Below are positions 26,003 to 31,931 of a DNA stretch of 33,228 nt, piece by piece. Every line of letters starts with the position of its first letter. The stretch's first letter is position 1. The translations under genes were made by a program, and so were the position numbers. This DNA is from Holophagales bacterium (lineage in GTDB: Bacteria > Acidobacteriota > Thermoanaerobaculia > Multivoradales > Multivoraceae), in contig VXZQ01000013.1 in NCBI GenBank assembly GCA_009845425.1, positions 1 through 33,228 of the forward strand, written 5' to 3'. A model generated the notes under the pieces. The model ran no database searches. It saw only the letters and a list, made by a program, of their open reading frames with translations, and was not told the origin of the DNA.

Positions 26003-26804
26003 AGAGCAGCTCCTCGGAAAACTCGACACACTTGTACTCCAGCACCCGGACATTCTCCTCCAGGCGCCGGTAGAGCGGCATGCGGATCGTCCAGGGACGG
26101 GTGAAGACGTTGGGGTCCTCGAGCGTCGCCTCGTAGGTCATCGTGTTCGGGCCGGTCGGCGTGTAACGCTCGGTGACGCGTAACGTGTCGCTGGCGAAGT
26201 TGCCGGCGCGGTCGAACCAGGCCTGGCCGGTGAAACCGGCGGCCTCGACGACCAGCGTGTCGCCTTCCCAGCGTCCGTGCGAGCGGCCCATCCAACTGTC
26301 GATCGGCGCCGGCTCCGGATTCTCCTTGTCCATGTGGATCGTCCGGTTCGCCTCGGCGAAGCCGTAGACGATCATGATGTGGGTGTTGCCCTGGAGGATC
26401 TGGAACGGGAAGGGCATGTAGGTCGCCCGCGGCACTCCGGGCAGGTAGCACTTGGCCTCGGGGTCCTCGCGCCAGCGGTTCTCGAAGTTCTCTCGCTGCT
26501 GCTCGCGAGCCCAGTCCTGATAGGGAATCTCGCCGCCGACGACTACGCCCTGGCCGGGAGGCATCGTGGTGAGCGTGCCGTACTCCGCCGGCCCGCCGGC
26601 CGCGCTGTGGTCCTCCAGGTTCCAGTGAGCCGTGTTGATCGCCTGCCAGACCCCGTTGATGTCCGGGTTGCCGTCGTAGTGGCGCGGGATCGCGTCAGCC
26701 GCGTTCTGGGCCACGACGGGCGTGGCTGCCGCCAGGGCCGTCAGCAGCACCGCGAACCGGCTCAGCCGCAAGCAAACTCGTTGGTGTTGCAATCGATTCC
26801 TCAT
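25953..26804 (-). CDS. Short divergent P-family protein P7, secreted
   Basis: 283 residues from ATG 26804, chosen because a signal peptide (SRFAVLLTALAAATPVVAQ) follows; no SD is visible and the frame is open upstream. It is about 80-95 residues shorter than P2-P5, lacking the GGYNAF and RTSI region. Retained blocks: HYDGNPDINGVWQAINT (42-58), C119 (AKCYLPG), QILQGNTHIMIVYGFAEANRTIHMD (135-159), RWEGDTLVV (178-186), ERYTPTGPNTMTYEATLEDPNVFTRPW, and EYKCVEFSEE (256-265, C259), where the His-Glu-Gly-Asn-Tyr of the others is replaced. Both cysteines are kept. It is the first gene of a minus-strand operon leading into the VOC-P6 fusion (50-base overlap). Function unknown. Confidence 0.83.
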   Translation of the reverse strand: MRNRLQHQRVCLRLSRFAVLLTALAAATPVVAQNAADAIPRHYDGNPDINGVWQAINTAHWNLEDHSAAGGPAEYGTLTTMPPGQGVVVGGEIPYQDWAREQQRENFENRWREDPEAKCYLPGVPRATYMPFPFQILQGNTHIMIVYGFAEANRTIHMDKENPEPAPIDSWMGRSHGRWEGDTLVVEAAGFTGQAWFDRAGNFASDTLRVTERYTPTGPNTMTYEATLEDPNVFTRPWTIRMPLYRRLEENVRVLEYKCVEFSEELLYGHLRRREDTPTGDDP

Positions 26805-26842
26805 CGCGGGAACAGGAAGTCTCGTCGTCGGGATGAGGCGCG

Positions 26843-26848
26843 AGCATA
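26843..26848 (-). promoter_or_regulatory. -10-like element TATGCT for the P7 operon
   Basis: ggcTATGCT on the minus strand, 38 bases before ATG 26804, in the 160-base divergent spacer shared with the SDR gene. Same octamer as upstream of the PQQ dehydrogenase. Confidence 0.42.
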
Positions 26849-26924
26849 GCCCACAGGCGCAGCCACTTTCCCTCTCCCGCACACGACGTTGACCCCGCTC
26901 GAATGCTCGACGACCAGCCATGGC

Positions 26925-26930
26925 TAGACT
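26925..26930 (+). promoter_or_regulatory. -10-like element TAGACT for the SDR gene
   Basis: ggcTAGACT 34 bases before GTG 26965. A TTGACC at 26889-26894 is too far away (30-base spacer) to be its -35. Confidence 0.42.
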
Positions 26931-26964
26931 CGGCGACCCAAGACTCCAAGGAGAAGCCCCTGCG

Positions 26965-27753
26965 GTGATCGACCTGAACCTGACCGGCCGCCGCGCCGTC
27001 GTCACCGGCGCCAGCCTCGGCATCGGCGCCGCCACCGTCCGCCTGCTCGCCGATCACGGCGCCGAAGTCGCCTTCTGCGCCCGCAGCGAGGACGCCGTCA
27101 ACGCGCTGGACGGCTATCAGCCGTCATCGGGCGACGGCAGCGCCGGCGGGCACGTCGCCGACATGGCCGACCGCTCGTCGATCGACGCCTTCTTCGAGGC
27201 CGTTCTTGCGGACGGCACGGTCGACATCCTCGTCAACAACGTCGGCGCCTCGCCGTCGCGCAACTTCCTCTACATGAGCGACGACGACTGGGAGGAACTG
27301 TTCCGGCTCAACCTGCTGTCGGCCGTGCGCAGTACGCGGCTCTGTCTGCCGGGAATGCGCAAGCAGAAGTGGGGCCGGGTCGTGATGATCGCGAGCGGCG
27401 CCGCGAAGTACCCCGGCGCCGCGCTGATCGACTACGGCGCCTCGAAGGCGGCGATGGTCGCCACCGGCAAGGCCCTGTCCGGCAAGTACGGCCGCGACAA
27501 CGTGCTGTTCAACTCGGTGCTGCCGGGCCTGATCCACACCGCGATGTGGGAGCGGGCCGCGAAGGAGATCGCGAATGCCCGCGGCGGCGACTGGGAGGAC
27601 ATCATCCGGAACAACGGCAAGAACGTCCCGGTCGGCCGCTACGGAACCTCCGAAGAGGTCGCCAACATGATCGTCTTCCTGTGCTCGGAGGCCGCTTCCT
27701 ACGTCAACGGCGCGGTCATCGACGTCGACGGCGGCCAGGGCCGGCACATCTGA
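26965..27753 (+). CDS. Short-chain dehydrogenase/reductase (SDR)
   Basis: 262 residues from GTG 26965, preferred over an ATG 45 bases upstream because AAGGAGA (26948-26954) sits about ten bases before it and the upstream ATG lies on the -10-like element. Classical SDR: TGASLGIG (14-21) for the dinucleotide, NNVG (91-94), catalytic S144 (IASGAA), Y157 and K161 (YGASK), and a C-terminal GAVIDVDGGQG. CAR at 38-40 after strand 2 lacks the acidic residue typical of NAD-preferring forms, so NADPH is more likely. Cytoplasmic oxidoreductase of an alcohol/ketone pair; substrate unknown. Divergent from the P7 operon, and convergent with the aldolase at five bases. Confidence 0.92.
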   Translation: MIDLNLTGRRAVVTGASLGIGAATVRLLADHGAEVAFCARSEDAVNALDGYQPSSGDGSAGGHVADMADRSSIDAFFEAVLADGTVDILVNNVGASPSRNFLYMSDDDWEELFRLNLLSAVRSTRLCLPGMRKQKWGRVVMIASGAAKYPGAALIDYGASKAAMVATGKALSGKYGRDNVLFNSVLPGLIHTAMWERAAKEIANARGGDWEDIIRNNGKNVPVGRYGTSEEVANMIVFLCSEAASYVNGAVIDVDGGQGRHI

Positions 27754-27758
27754 AGTCG

Positions 27759-28604
27759 CTACTGATCTTCCGAGCCCTCGATCTCCGCGATTCCTGACGC
27801 CGTTTCCTCGAGCAGCGCCTGCGCGCCGCGGCGGATCAGGCTGCCGACGCCGGGCGCCTGGAAGAAGCTGAAGCCCTCGCGGTCACGCCACGCCAGCGGT
27901 CCTCCCAGTTTGAGGCCTGCGCCGAGCACCGCGTCGCGGATGCGGTCGACCATCGCCTCGTACTCCGGCTCGCCCTGGCGCTTGCCGGAGAAGCTGTAGA
28001 GATCAGTCGAGGCGGCGAACACGACGTCGACGCCCGGCACGGCCGCGATCTCCTCGACCGCCTCGACTCCGGCCGGCGACTCGATCATCGCCACGATCAG
28101 GATGTTCTCGTTCGCCGTGGCCCGGTAGTCGCGGCCCCAGAGCGCACCGTACTGGCCGCCGCCGAGGCTCCGCCGCCCTTCGGGCGGGAACTTGGCGAAG
28201 CGCACCGCCCGCTCCATCTTCTCGGCCGAACGCACCATCGGCACTACGATGCCAAGCGCGCCGAGATCGACCGCCTTCTGGATGTCGCCCTCCGTCGCGT
28301 CGGGCACGCGGATGAAGGGGATGGCGGAAGCGTCCCGGCAGGCCCAGAGCATCCGCGCCACGTCCTGGTAGGTCAGCGGACTGTGCTGCATTTCGATCCA
28401 GGTGAAGTCGAAGCCGGCGTTGGCCGCGGCGCAGTAGCTGTCGGGATCCGGCGACGAGATGCTGACGCCGACGATCCCCTCGCCGCTCATCAGCTTCTGC
28501 TTGGCGGTGTTGTAGATCCGCCCGCCGTCGCCGTCCTGCGCGGCTGCTGCGGCAGCCACACTCAGGCAGAGCAACAGGGCGCAGACAGCGCGAACCGTTT
28601 TCAT
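27759..28604 (-). CDS. Exported HpcH/HpaI family aldolase
   Basis: 281 residues. ATG 28604 is fixed by GGGAGGA and by the signal peptide (AVCALLLCLSVAAAAAAQ, to about 23). Class II HpcH/HpaI barrel: FDFTWIEMQHSPL (E71, H74), IRVPDATEGDIQKAVDLGALGIVVPMV (R99), RSLGGGQYG, MIESPAGVEAVEEIAAVPGVDVVFAASTDL (E175 and D201 as metal ligands). Relatives cleave 4-hydroxy-2-oxo acids or related compounds to pyruvate or glyoxylate plus an aldehyde, in the cytoplasm. A signal peptide on this fold is unusual and would put the reaction in the periplasm. The start overlaps the stop of the enoyl-CoA hydratase-like gene by four bases (ATGA), so the two are coupled even though that partner has no signal. Confidence 0.88.
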   Translation of the reverse strand: MKTVRAVCALLLCLSVAAAAAAQDGDGGRIYNTAKQKLMSGEGIVGVSISSPDPDSYCAAANAGFDFTWIEMQHSPLTYQDVARMLWACRDASAIPFIRVPDATEGDIQKAVDLGALGIVVPMVRSAEKMERAVRFAKFPPEGRRSLGGGQYGALWGRDYRATANENILIVAMIESPAGVEAVEEIAAVPGVDVVFAASTDLYSFSGKRQGEPEYEAMVDRIRDAVLGAGLKLGGPLAWRDREGFSFFQAPGVGSLIRRGAQALLEETASGIAEIEGSEDQ

Positions 28605-29464
28605 GCGTCCTCCCTCGCTTCCGAAGCGCTTACGGTGTCCGCCGGAGTCTGCCCGGCCCGTCCGCCGCGCTGGCCCCGCAGCGCCAGGTCGACGCCGACC
28701 AGGCGGCGGTCGCCCTCGACCCGGCTGGAACTGCCCCGGATCTCCCGTACCACCAGGTAATCCGCGAATGCCGCTTCCACGTTGGCGCTGTAGCCCATCG
28801 CGTCCTGCGCCTTGTTCACGGCGAGCTTGCCGAGTCGCAGCACCGCCGGGTCGTTCTCGGCGATCCGCTCGGCATAGGCCATCGTCTCGCGTTCCAGTTC
28901 GTCCTCCGCGTAAACGCGGTTGACCAGGCCCAGTTCCCGCGCTTCCTCCGCGTCGATGAAGCGGCTCTCGAACAACAGCTCCTTCGCCTTGCGGGGATGG
29001 ATGTCCCAGGGCACGGTGAAGGTCTCGAACAGGCTGGCGAGGAACCGTGCGCTCGGCGCGGCGAAGATGAGGTCCATCGCCGCCGCGATCATCCAGCCGC
29101 CGAAGATGCAGTAGCCATGCACCATCGCAATCGTCGGCTTGGGCAGGTTGCGCCACTTGACCGTGTTGTCCAGGTTGTACCAGCGGAAGGCCTCGTACCA
29201 GTCCATGCCGACCCACTGGGTCAGCCCGCGCGCCTCGATGTCCGCCTGTTGCTCCGGCGTGCCGAGATCGTGCCCGGACGAGAAGTGCCTGCCGTCGCCC
29301 TTCAGCACGACGACGCGAACGTCGTCGTCGGCCATCGCCCGGTCGAGCTGGTGGTCCAGGTCGTCGAGCAGCTTCCAGCTCTGCGCGTTGTGGTAACGGG
29401 CGCGGTCCAGCGTCAGCACCGCGACCGGGCCGCGCCGTTCGTAGCGAACCTCTTCTGCTGCCAT
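28601..29464 (-). CDS. Enoyl-CoA hydratase/isomerase family protein
   Basis: 287 residues from ATG 29464; an upstream in-frame ATG region lies over the divergent sulfatase start and has no signal. Crotonase fold: VAVLTLDRARYHNAQSWKLLDDLDHQL, FSSGHDLG (61-68, oxyanion loop), KPTIAMVHGYCIFGGWMIAAAMDLIFAA (109-136) and ARELGLVNRVY. In hydratases a Glu sits in the GGG-x-E-L position; here the segment reads FGGWMIAAAMD with no Glu, and the second Glu site is also not obvious (SLFETFTVPWD). Hydratase activity is therefore doubtful; an isomerase, hydrolase or decarboxylase of the same fold is possible. Cytoplasmic. The last ~45 residues are Arg/Gly-rich and atypical. Coupled to the exported aldolase by a four-base overlap. 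Confidence 0.87.
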   Translation of the reverse strand: MAAEEVRYERRGPVAVLTLDRARYHNAQSWKLLDDLDHQLDRAMADDDVRVVVLKGDGRHFSSGHDLGTPEQQADIEARGLTQWVGMDWYEAFRWYNLDNTVKWRNLPKPTIAMVHGYCIFGGWMIAAAMDLIFAAPSARFLASLFETFTVPWDIHPRKAKELLFESRFIDAEEARELGLVNRVYAEDELERETMAYAERIAENDPAVLRLGKLAVNKAQDAMGYSANVEAAFADYLVVREIRGSSSRVEGDRRLVGVDLALRGQRGGRAGQTPADTVSASEAREDA

Positions 29465-29469
29465 ATCCT
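29464..29469 (+). promoter_or_regulatory. -10-like element TATCCT for the arylsulfatase
   Basis: TATCCT lies 42 bases before ATG 29512 and touches the first base of the divergent enoyl-CoA hydratase-like start codon. Confidence 0.35.
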
Positions 29470-29511
29470 GTCCTCGGCCTTTCTGGAGGGAGCCCGTGTG
29501 GGGGGAAGCCG

Positions 29512-31317
29512 ATGAAGCGTAGCGCACCGATCAGCGTGATTCTGCCTTGCGCCCTGGGAGCCGGCTGTGCCAGCGACCATACGCTCGAAGACGCCGCGGC
29601 CGGCGCCGCGGAGCGTCCCAACATCGTCCTGGTCATGACCGACGACCAGGGCTACGGCGACTTCGGCTTCGCGGGCAACCCGGTCATCCAGACGCCGCAC
29701 CTCGACGCCCTGGCAGCCCAGAGCGCGCACGTCGAACGCTTCTACGTCAGCCCGGTCTGCACACCGACCCGCGCCTCGCTGATGACGGGCCGTTTCAACT
29801 ACCGCACCCGCGCCATCGACACCTACATCGGCCGCGCGATGATGGAGCCGGAGGAAGTGACGATCGCCGAGATGCTGCAAGACGCCGGCTACGCCACGGG
29901 CATCTTCGGCAAGTGGCACCTGGGCGACAACTACCCAATGCGGGCGATGGACCAGGGCTTCGAGGAGAGCCTGGTTCATCGGGGCGGCGGCATCGGCCAG
30001 CCTTCCGACCCGCCAGGCGGCGAGGGCAGGTACACCGACGCCGTGCTGTTCCGCAACGGGACGCGGGAGGAGACGACCGGCTACTGCACGGACGTCTACT
30101 TCGACGCCGCGTTCGACTTCATGGAAGAGGCCGCTGCTGAAGGACGGCCCTTCTTCGCCTACGTGCCGACGAACGCGCCCCACGGCCCGTTCCACGACGT
30201 GCCGGAGGACTGGCTGGAGCACTACCGGCAGACGGACCTGAGCGCGGCGCTCCCCGATCCCGTCCAGGCCAGCGAGCAGGTTCTCGACCGGCTGGCGCGC
30301 AGCTACGCGATGATCAGCAACATCGACGACAACATCGGACGGCTGACGGCAAGGCTCGACGAGCTGGGTCTCGCGGACAACACGCTCCTCGTCTTCCTGG
30401 TCGACAACGGACCGGACCGTGACCGCTACAACGGGGGGCTTCGCGGCCGCAAGGGAACCGTCTTCGAGGGCGGCATCCGGTCGCCCCTGCTGGCGCGCTG
30501 GCCCGGCCGGTTGCCCGCCGGAGGAGACCCGGCCGACCGGATCGCTGCGCACATCGACATCGCCCCAACCCTGCTCGACGCCGCCGGCGTTGAAGCCCCG
30601 GGCGGCCTGCACCTCGACGGCCGCAGTCTGCTCGGTCTGCTGGCCGGCCACGTCGACACCTCGACCTGGCCCGACCGGACCCTCTACCTGCAGTTTCACC
30701 GAGGGAACGAACCGATCCCGCTCCACTCCTTCGCCGCAGTCGGCCAGCGCTACAAGCTGGTCCACCCCTCGCCACGCGGCGAAGGGGACTGGAACGGCGA
30801 ACTGGCCCTCGAGCTCTACGACCTCGAGACCGATCCGGGCGAAATCCGCAACCTGATCGACGAGCGGCCCGACGTCGCAGCCGAGATGCGGGACGCCTAC
30901 CTGGCGTGGTTCGAGGACGTGAGTTCCACCCGGCCGGACAACTACGCGCCGCCCCGGATCGTCATCGGCACGGATCACGAGCAGGTCACCGTCCTCACCC
31001 GCCAGGACTGGAGGCGGATCACCGACGATCAGGGCTGGCGGCCGACCTCCCGGGGGCACTGGCTGCTGAGCGCCACGGAGGACGCGACGTTCGACATCGA
31101 GGTGCGGCTGGTAGCCGGTTCCAGCGGCCCAGTACTCCTCGACGTCGGCGACCAGGCACTGAGTCAGGACCTGGCCGCGAACCAGCAGACCGCGACATTT
31201 GAAAAGGTCGCGGTCCCGGCCGGCGACTTCGCGATCAGCGCCGCGGCCGGCGAAGGCGAGGAACGGCGAGGAGCGCACCAGATAGTGCTGCGACGGCGGC
31301 ACGAGCGCCAGCCGTAG
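29512..31317 (+). CDS. Arylsulfatase-type sulfatase, exported
   Basis: 601 residues from ATG 29512 with GGGGGAA upstream. A short signal (ISVILPCALGAGC, C19) could be a lipoprotein signal, though Gly at -3 is not a standard lipobox. Sulfatase core: NIVLVMTDDQGYGDFG (D44, D45), C83-T-P-T-R87 formylglycine site, FGKWHLGD, and FLVDNGPDRDRYNGGLRGRKGTVFEGGIRSPLLARWPG (DN metal ligands and Lys). About 110 residues beyond the usual end form an extra C-terminal domain, probably beta-rich (ATFDIEVRLVAGSSGPVLLDVGDQ). Substrate is likely a sulfate ester of a glycan or phenol; class not resolved. It requires FGE, not found here. Followed 21 bases later by the small His/Cys gene. Confidence 0.92.
   Translation: MKRSAPISVILPCALGAGCASDHTLEDAAAGAAERPNIVLVMTDDQGYGDFGFAGNPVIQTPHLDALAAQSAHVERFYVSPVCTPTRASLMTGRFNYRTRAIDTYIGRAMMEPEEVTIAEMLQDAGYATGIFGKWHLGDNYPMRAMDQGFEESLVHRGGGIGQPSDPPGGEGRYTDAVLFRNGTREETTGYCTDVYFDAAFDFMEEAAAEGRPFFAYVPTNAPHGPFHDVPEDWLEHYRQTDLSAALPDPVQASEQVLDRLARSYAMISNIDDNIGRLTARLDELGLADNTLLVFLVDNGPDRDRYNGGLRGRKGTVFEGGIRSPLLARWPGRLPAGGDPADRIAAHIDIAPTLLDAAGVEAPGGLHLDGRSLLGLLAGHVDTSTWPDRTLYLQFHRGNEPIPLHSFAAVGQRYKLVHPSPRGEGDWNGELALELYDLETDPGEIRNLIDERPDVAAEMRDAYLAWFEDVSSTRPDNYAPPRIVIGTDHEQVTVLTRQDWRRITDDQGWRPTSRGHWLLSATEDATFDIEVRLVAGSSGPVLLDVGDQALSQDLAANQQTATFEKVAVPAGDFAISAAAGEGEERRGAHQIVLRRRHERQP
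29516..29521 (-). promoter_or_regulatory. -10-like element TACGCT for the enoyl-CoA hydratase/aldolase pair
   Basis: cgcTACGCT on the minus strand, 51 bases before ATG 29464, inside the first codons of the divergent sulfatase. Confidence 0.38.
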
Positions 31318-31323
31318 CTCTGC

Positions 31324-31329
31324 TAACCT
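31324..31329 (+). promoter_or_regulatory. -10-like element TAACCT for a possible leaderless mRNA
   Basis: gcTAACCT ends nine bases before ATG 31339, which has no SD. Transcription would begin about at the start codon. Confidence 0.3.
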
Positions 31330-31338
31330 CCGCAGCCA

Positions 31339-31716
31339 ATGTTGCGCCGCGCCGGTTCGCCACTCGCTGTCGTCAATGCACTCGCGCTGACGACCGCCAC
31401 CCTGCTCACTGGAGCCTGGGATCTGAGTGGCCACGGTCACGACGTGATCACGGCGAGCGCCGCCTACTGCGTGGTCGACCACGAGGCGGAGACCTCCAGC
31501 ATCGCCGGTGGCACCACGCTCGGCCAGGCCGCGGCGCCGCACGACCACTCCTGCGTCGCATGCAAACTGGGCCGCACCAAGTCCGTCGAGGATCGCAAGA
31601 CCTCCATCGCCGGGCCGCTCGACCTCTCCTCCACCGCGTCAGGATCCGATCACGGACCCGGGCCAAGGAGTGGCGAGGGTTGGCGGCAAACCGCGCGCGG
31701 TCCGCCCCAAGGCTGA
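31339..31716 (+). CDS. Small His/Cys protein, DUF2946-like, beside a metal receptor
   Basis: 125 residues from ATG 31339. A hydrophobic N-terminus (SPLAVVNALALTTATLLTGAW, about 7-27) is a signal or anchor. Then come GHGHD (31-35), C44, H48 and HDHSCVACKLG (68-78; H68, H70, C72, C75). Small proteins with H-x-H-x-C-x-x-C after a signal and next to TonB receptors resemble the DUF2946 type, whose role is thought to be metal or copper related; the match here is by motif only. The last ~45 residues are polar and low in conserved features, so the end may be degenerate or frameshifted. The 215-base gap to the receptor gene holds a perfect dyad. Confidence 0.6.
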   Translation: MLRRAGSPLAVVNALALTTATLLTGAWDLSGHGHDVITASAAYCVVDHEAETSSIAGGTTLGQAAAPHDHSCVACKLGRTKSVEDRKTSIAGPLDLSSTASGSDHGPGPRSGEGWRQTARGPPQG

Positions 31717-31794
31717 GTCGACACAATCTCCGATCCGCGCAGAGCGCGAGGCATCGGAGCCACCCCTCGCCAGGGAAAATGGCGGCCACGACGC

Positions 31795-31813
31795 GATCAG
31801 CCTCTAGCTGATC
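31795..31813. promoter_or_regulatory. Perfect 7-bp dyad, possible operator or hairpin
   Basis: GATCAGC and GCTGATC flank a 5-base spacer, 119 bases before the receptor start. It could be a repressor site controlling the receptor or a weak terminator for the small gene. It does not match the AT-rich Zur or Fur boxes I know. Confidence 0.35.
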
Positions 31814-31931
31814 CCACGGATTCGCCGCATCGCGCCGCCGACGACTTCGGCGCGCTGCCACCGCCGCGGAATCCGCAGCCAGCGCTACAACACCCTTCGA
31901 CTCGGACTGAACGACCCAGGAACTCCCTACC

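Noticed and set aside
28605..29636. Extension of the aldolase frame upstream to give a 625-residue protein
   Set aside because: It is the wrong frame of the crotonase gene, is Arg/Gly/Pro-rich without motifs, and the SD and signal peptide mark 28604 as the start.
29413..31548. 711-residue minus-strand open frame
   Set aside because: Lies opposite the arylsulfatase, whose motifs are intact; composition is Val/Arg/Gly-rich, as expected of GC-rich antisense.
31795..31813. Zur or Fur box before the receptor
   Set aside because: The dyad is real but does not resemble the AT-rich consensus boxes of either regulator, so no regulator is named.
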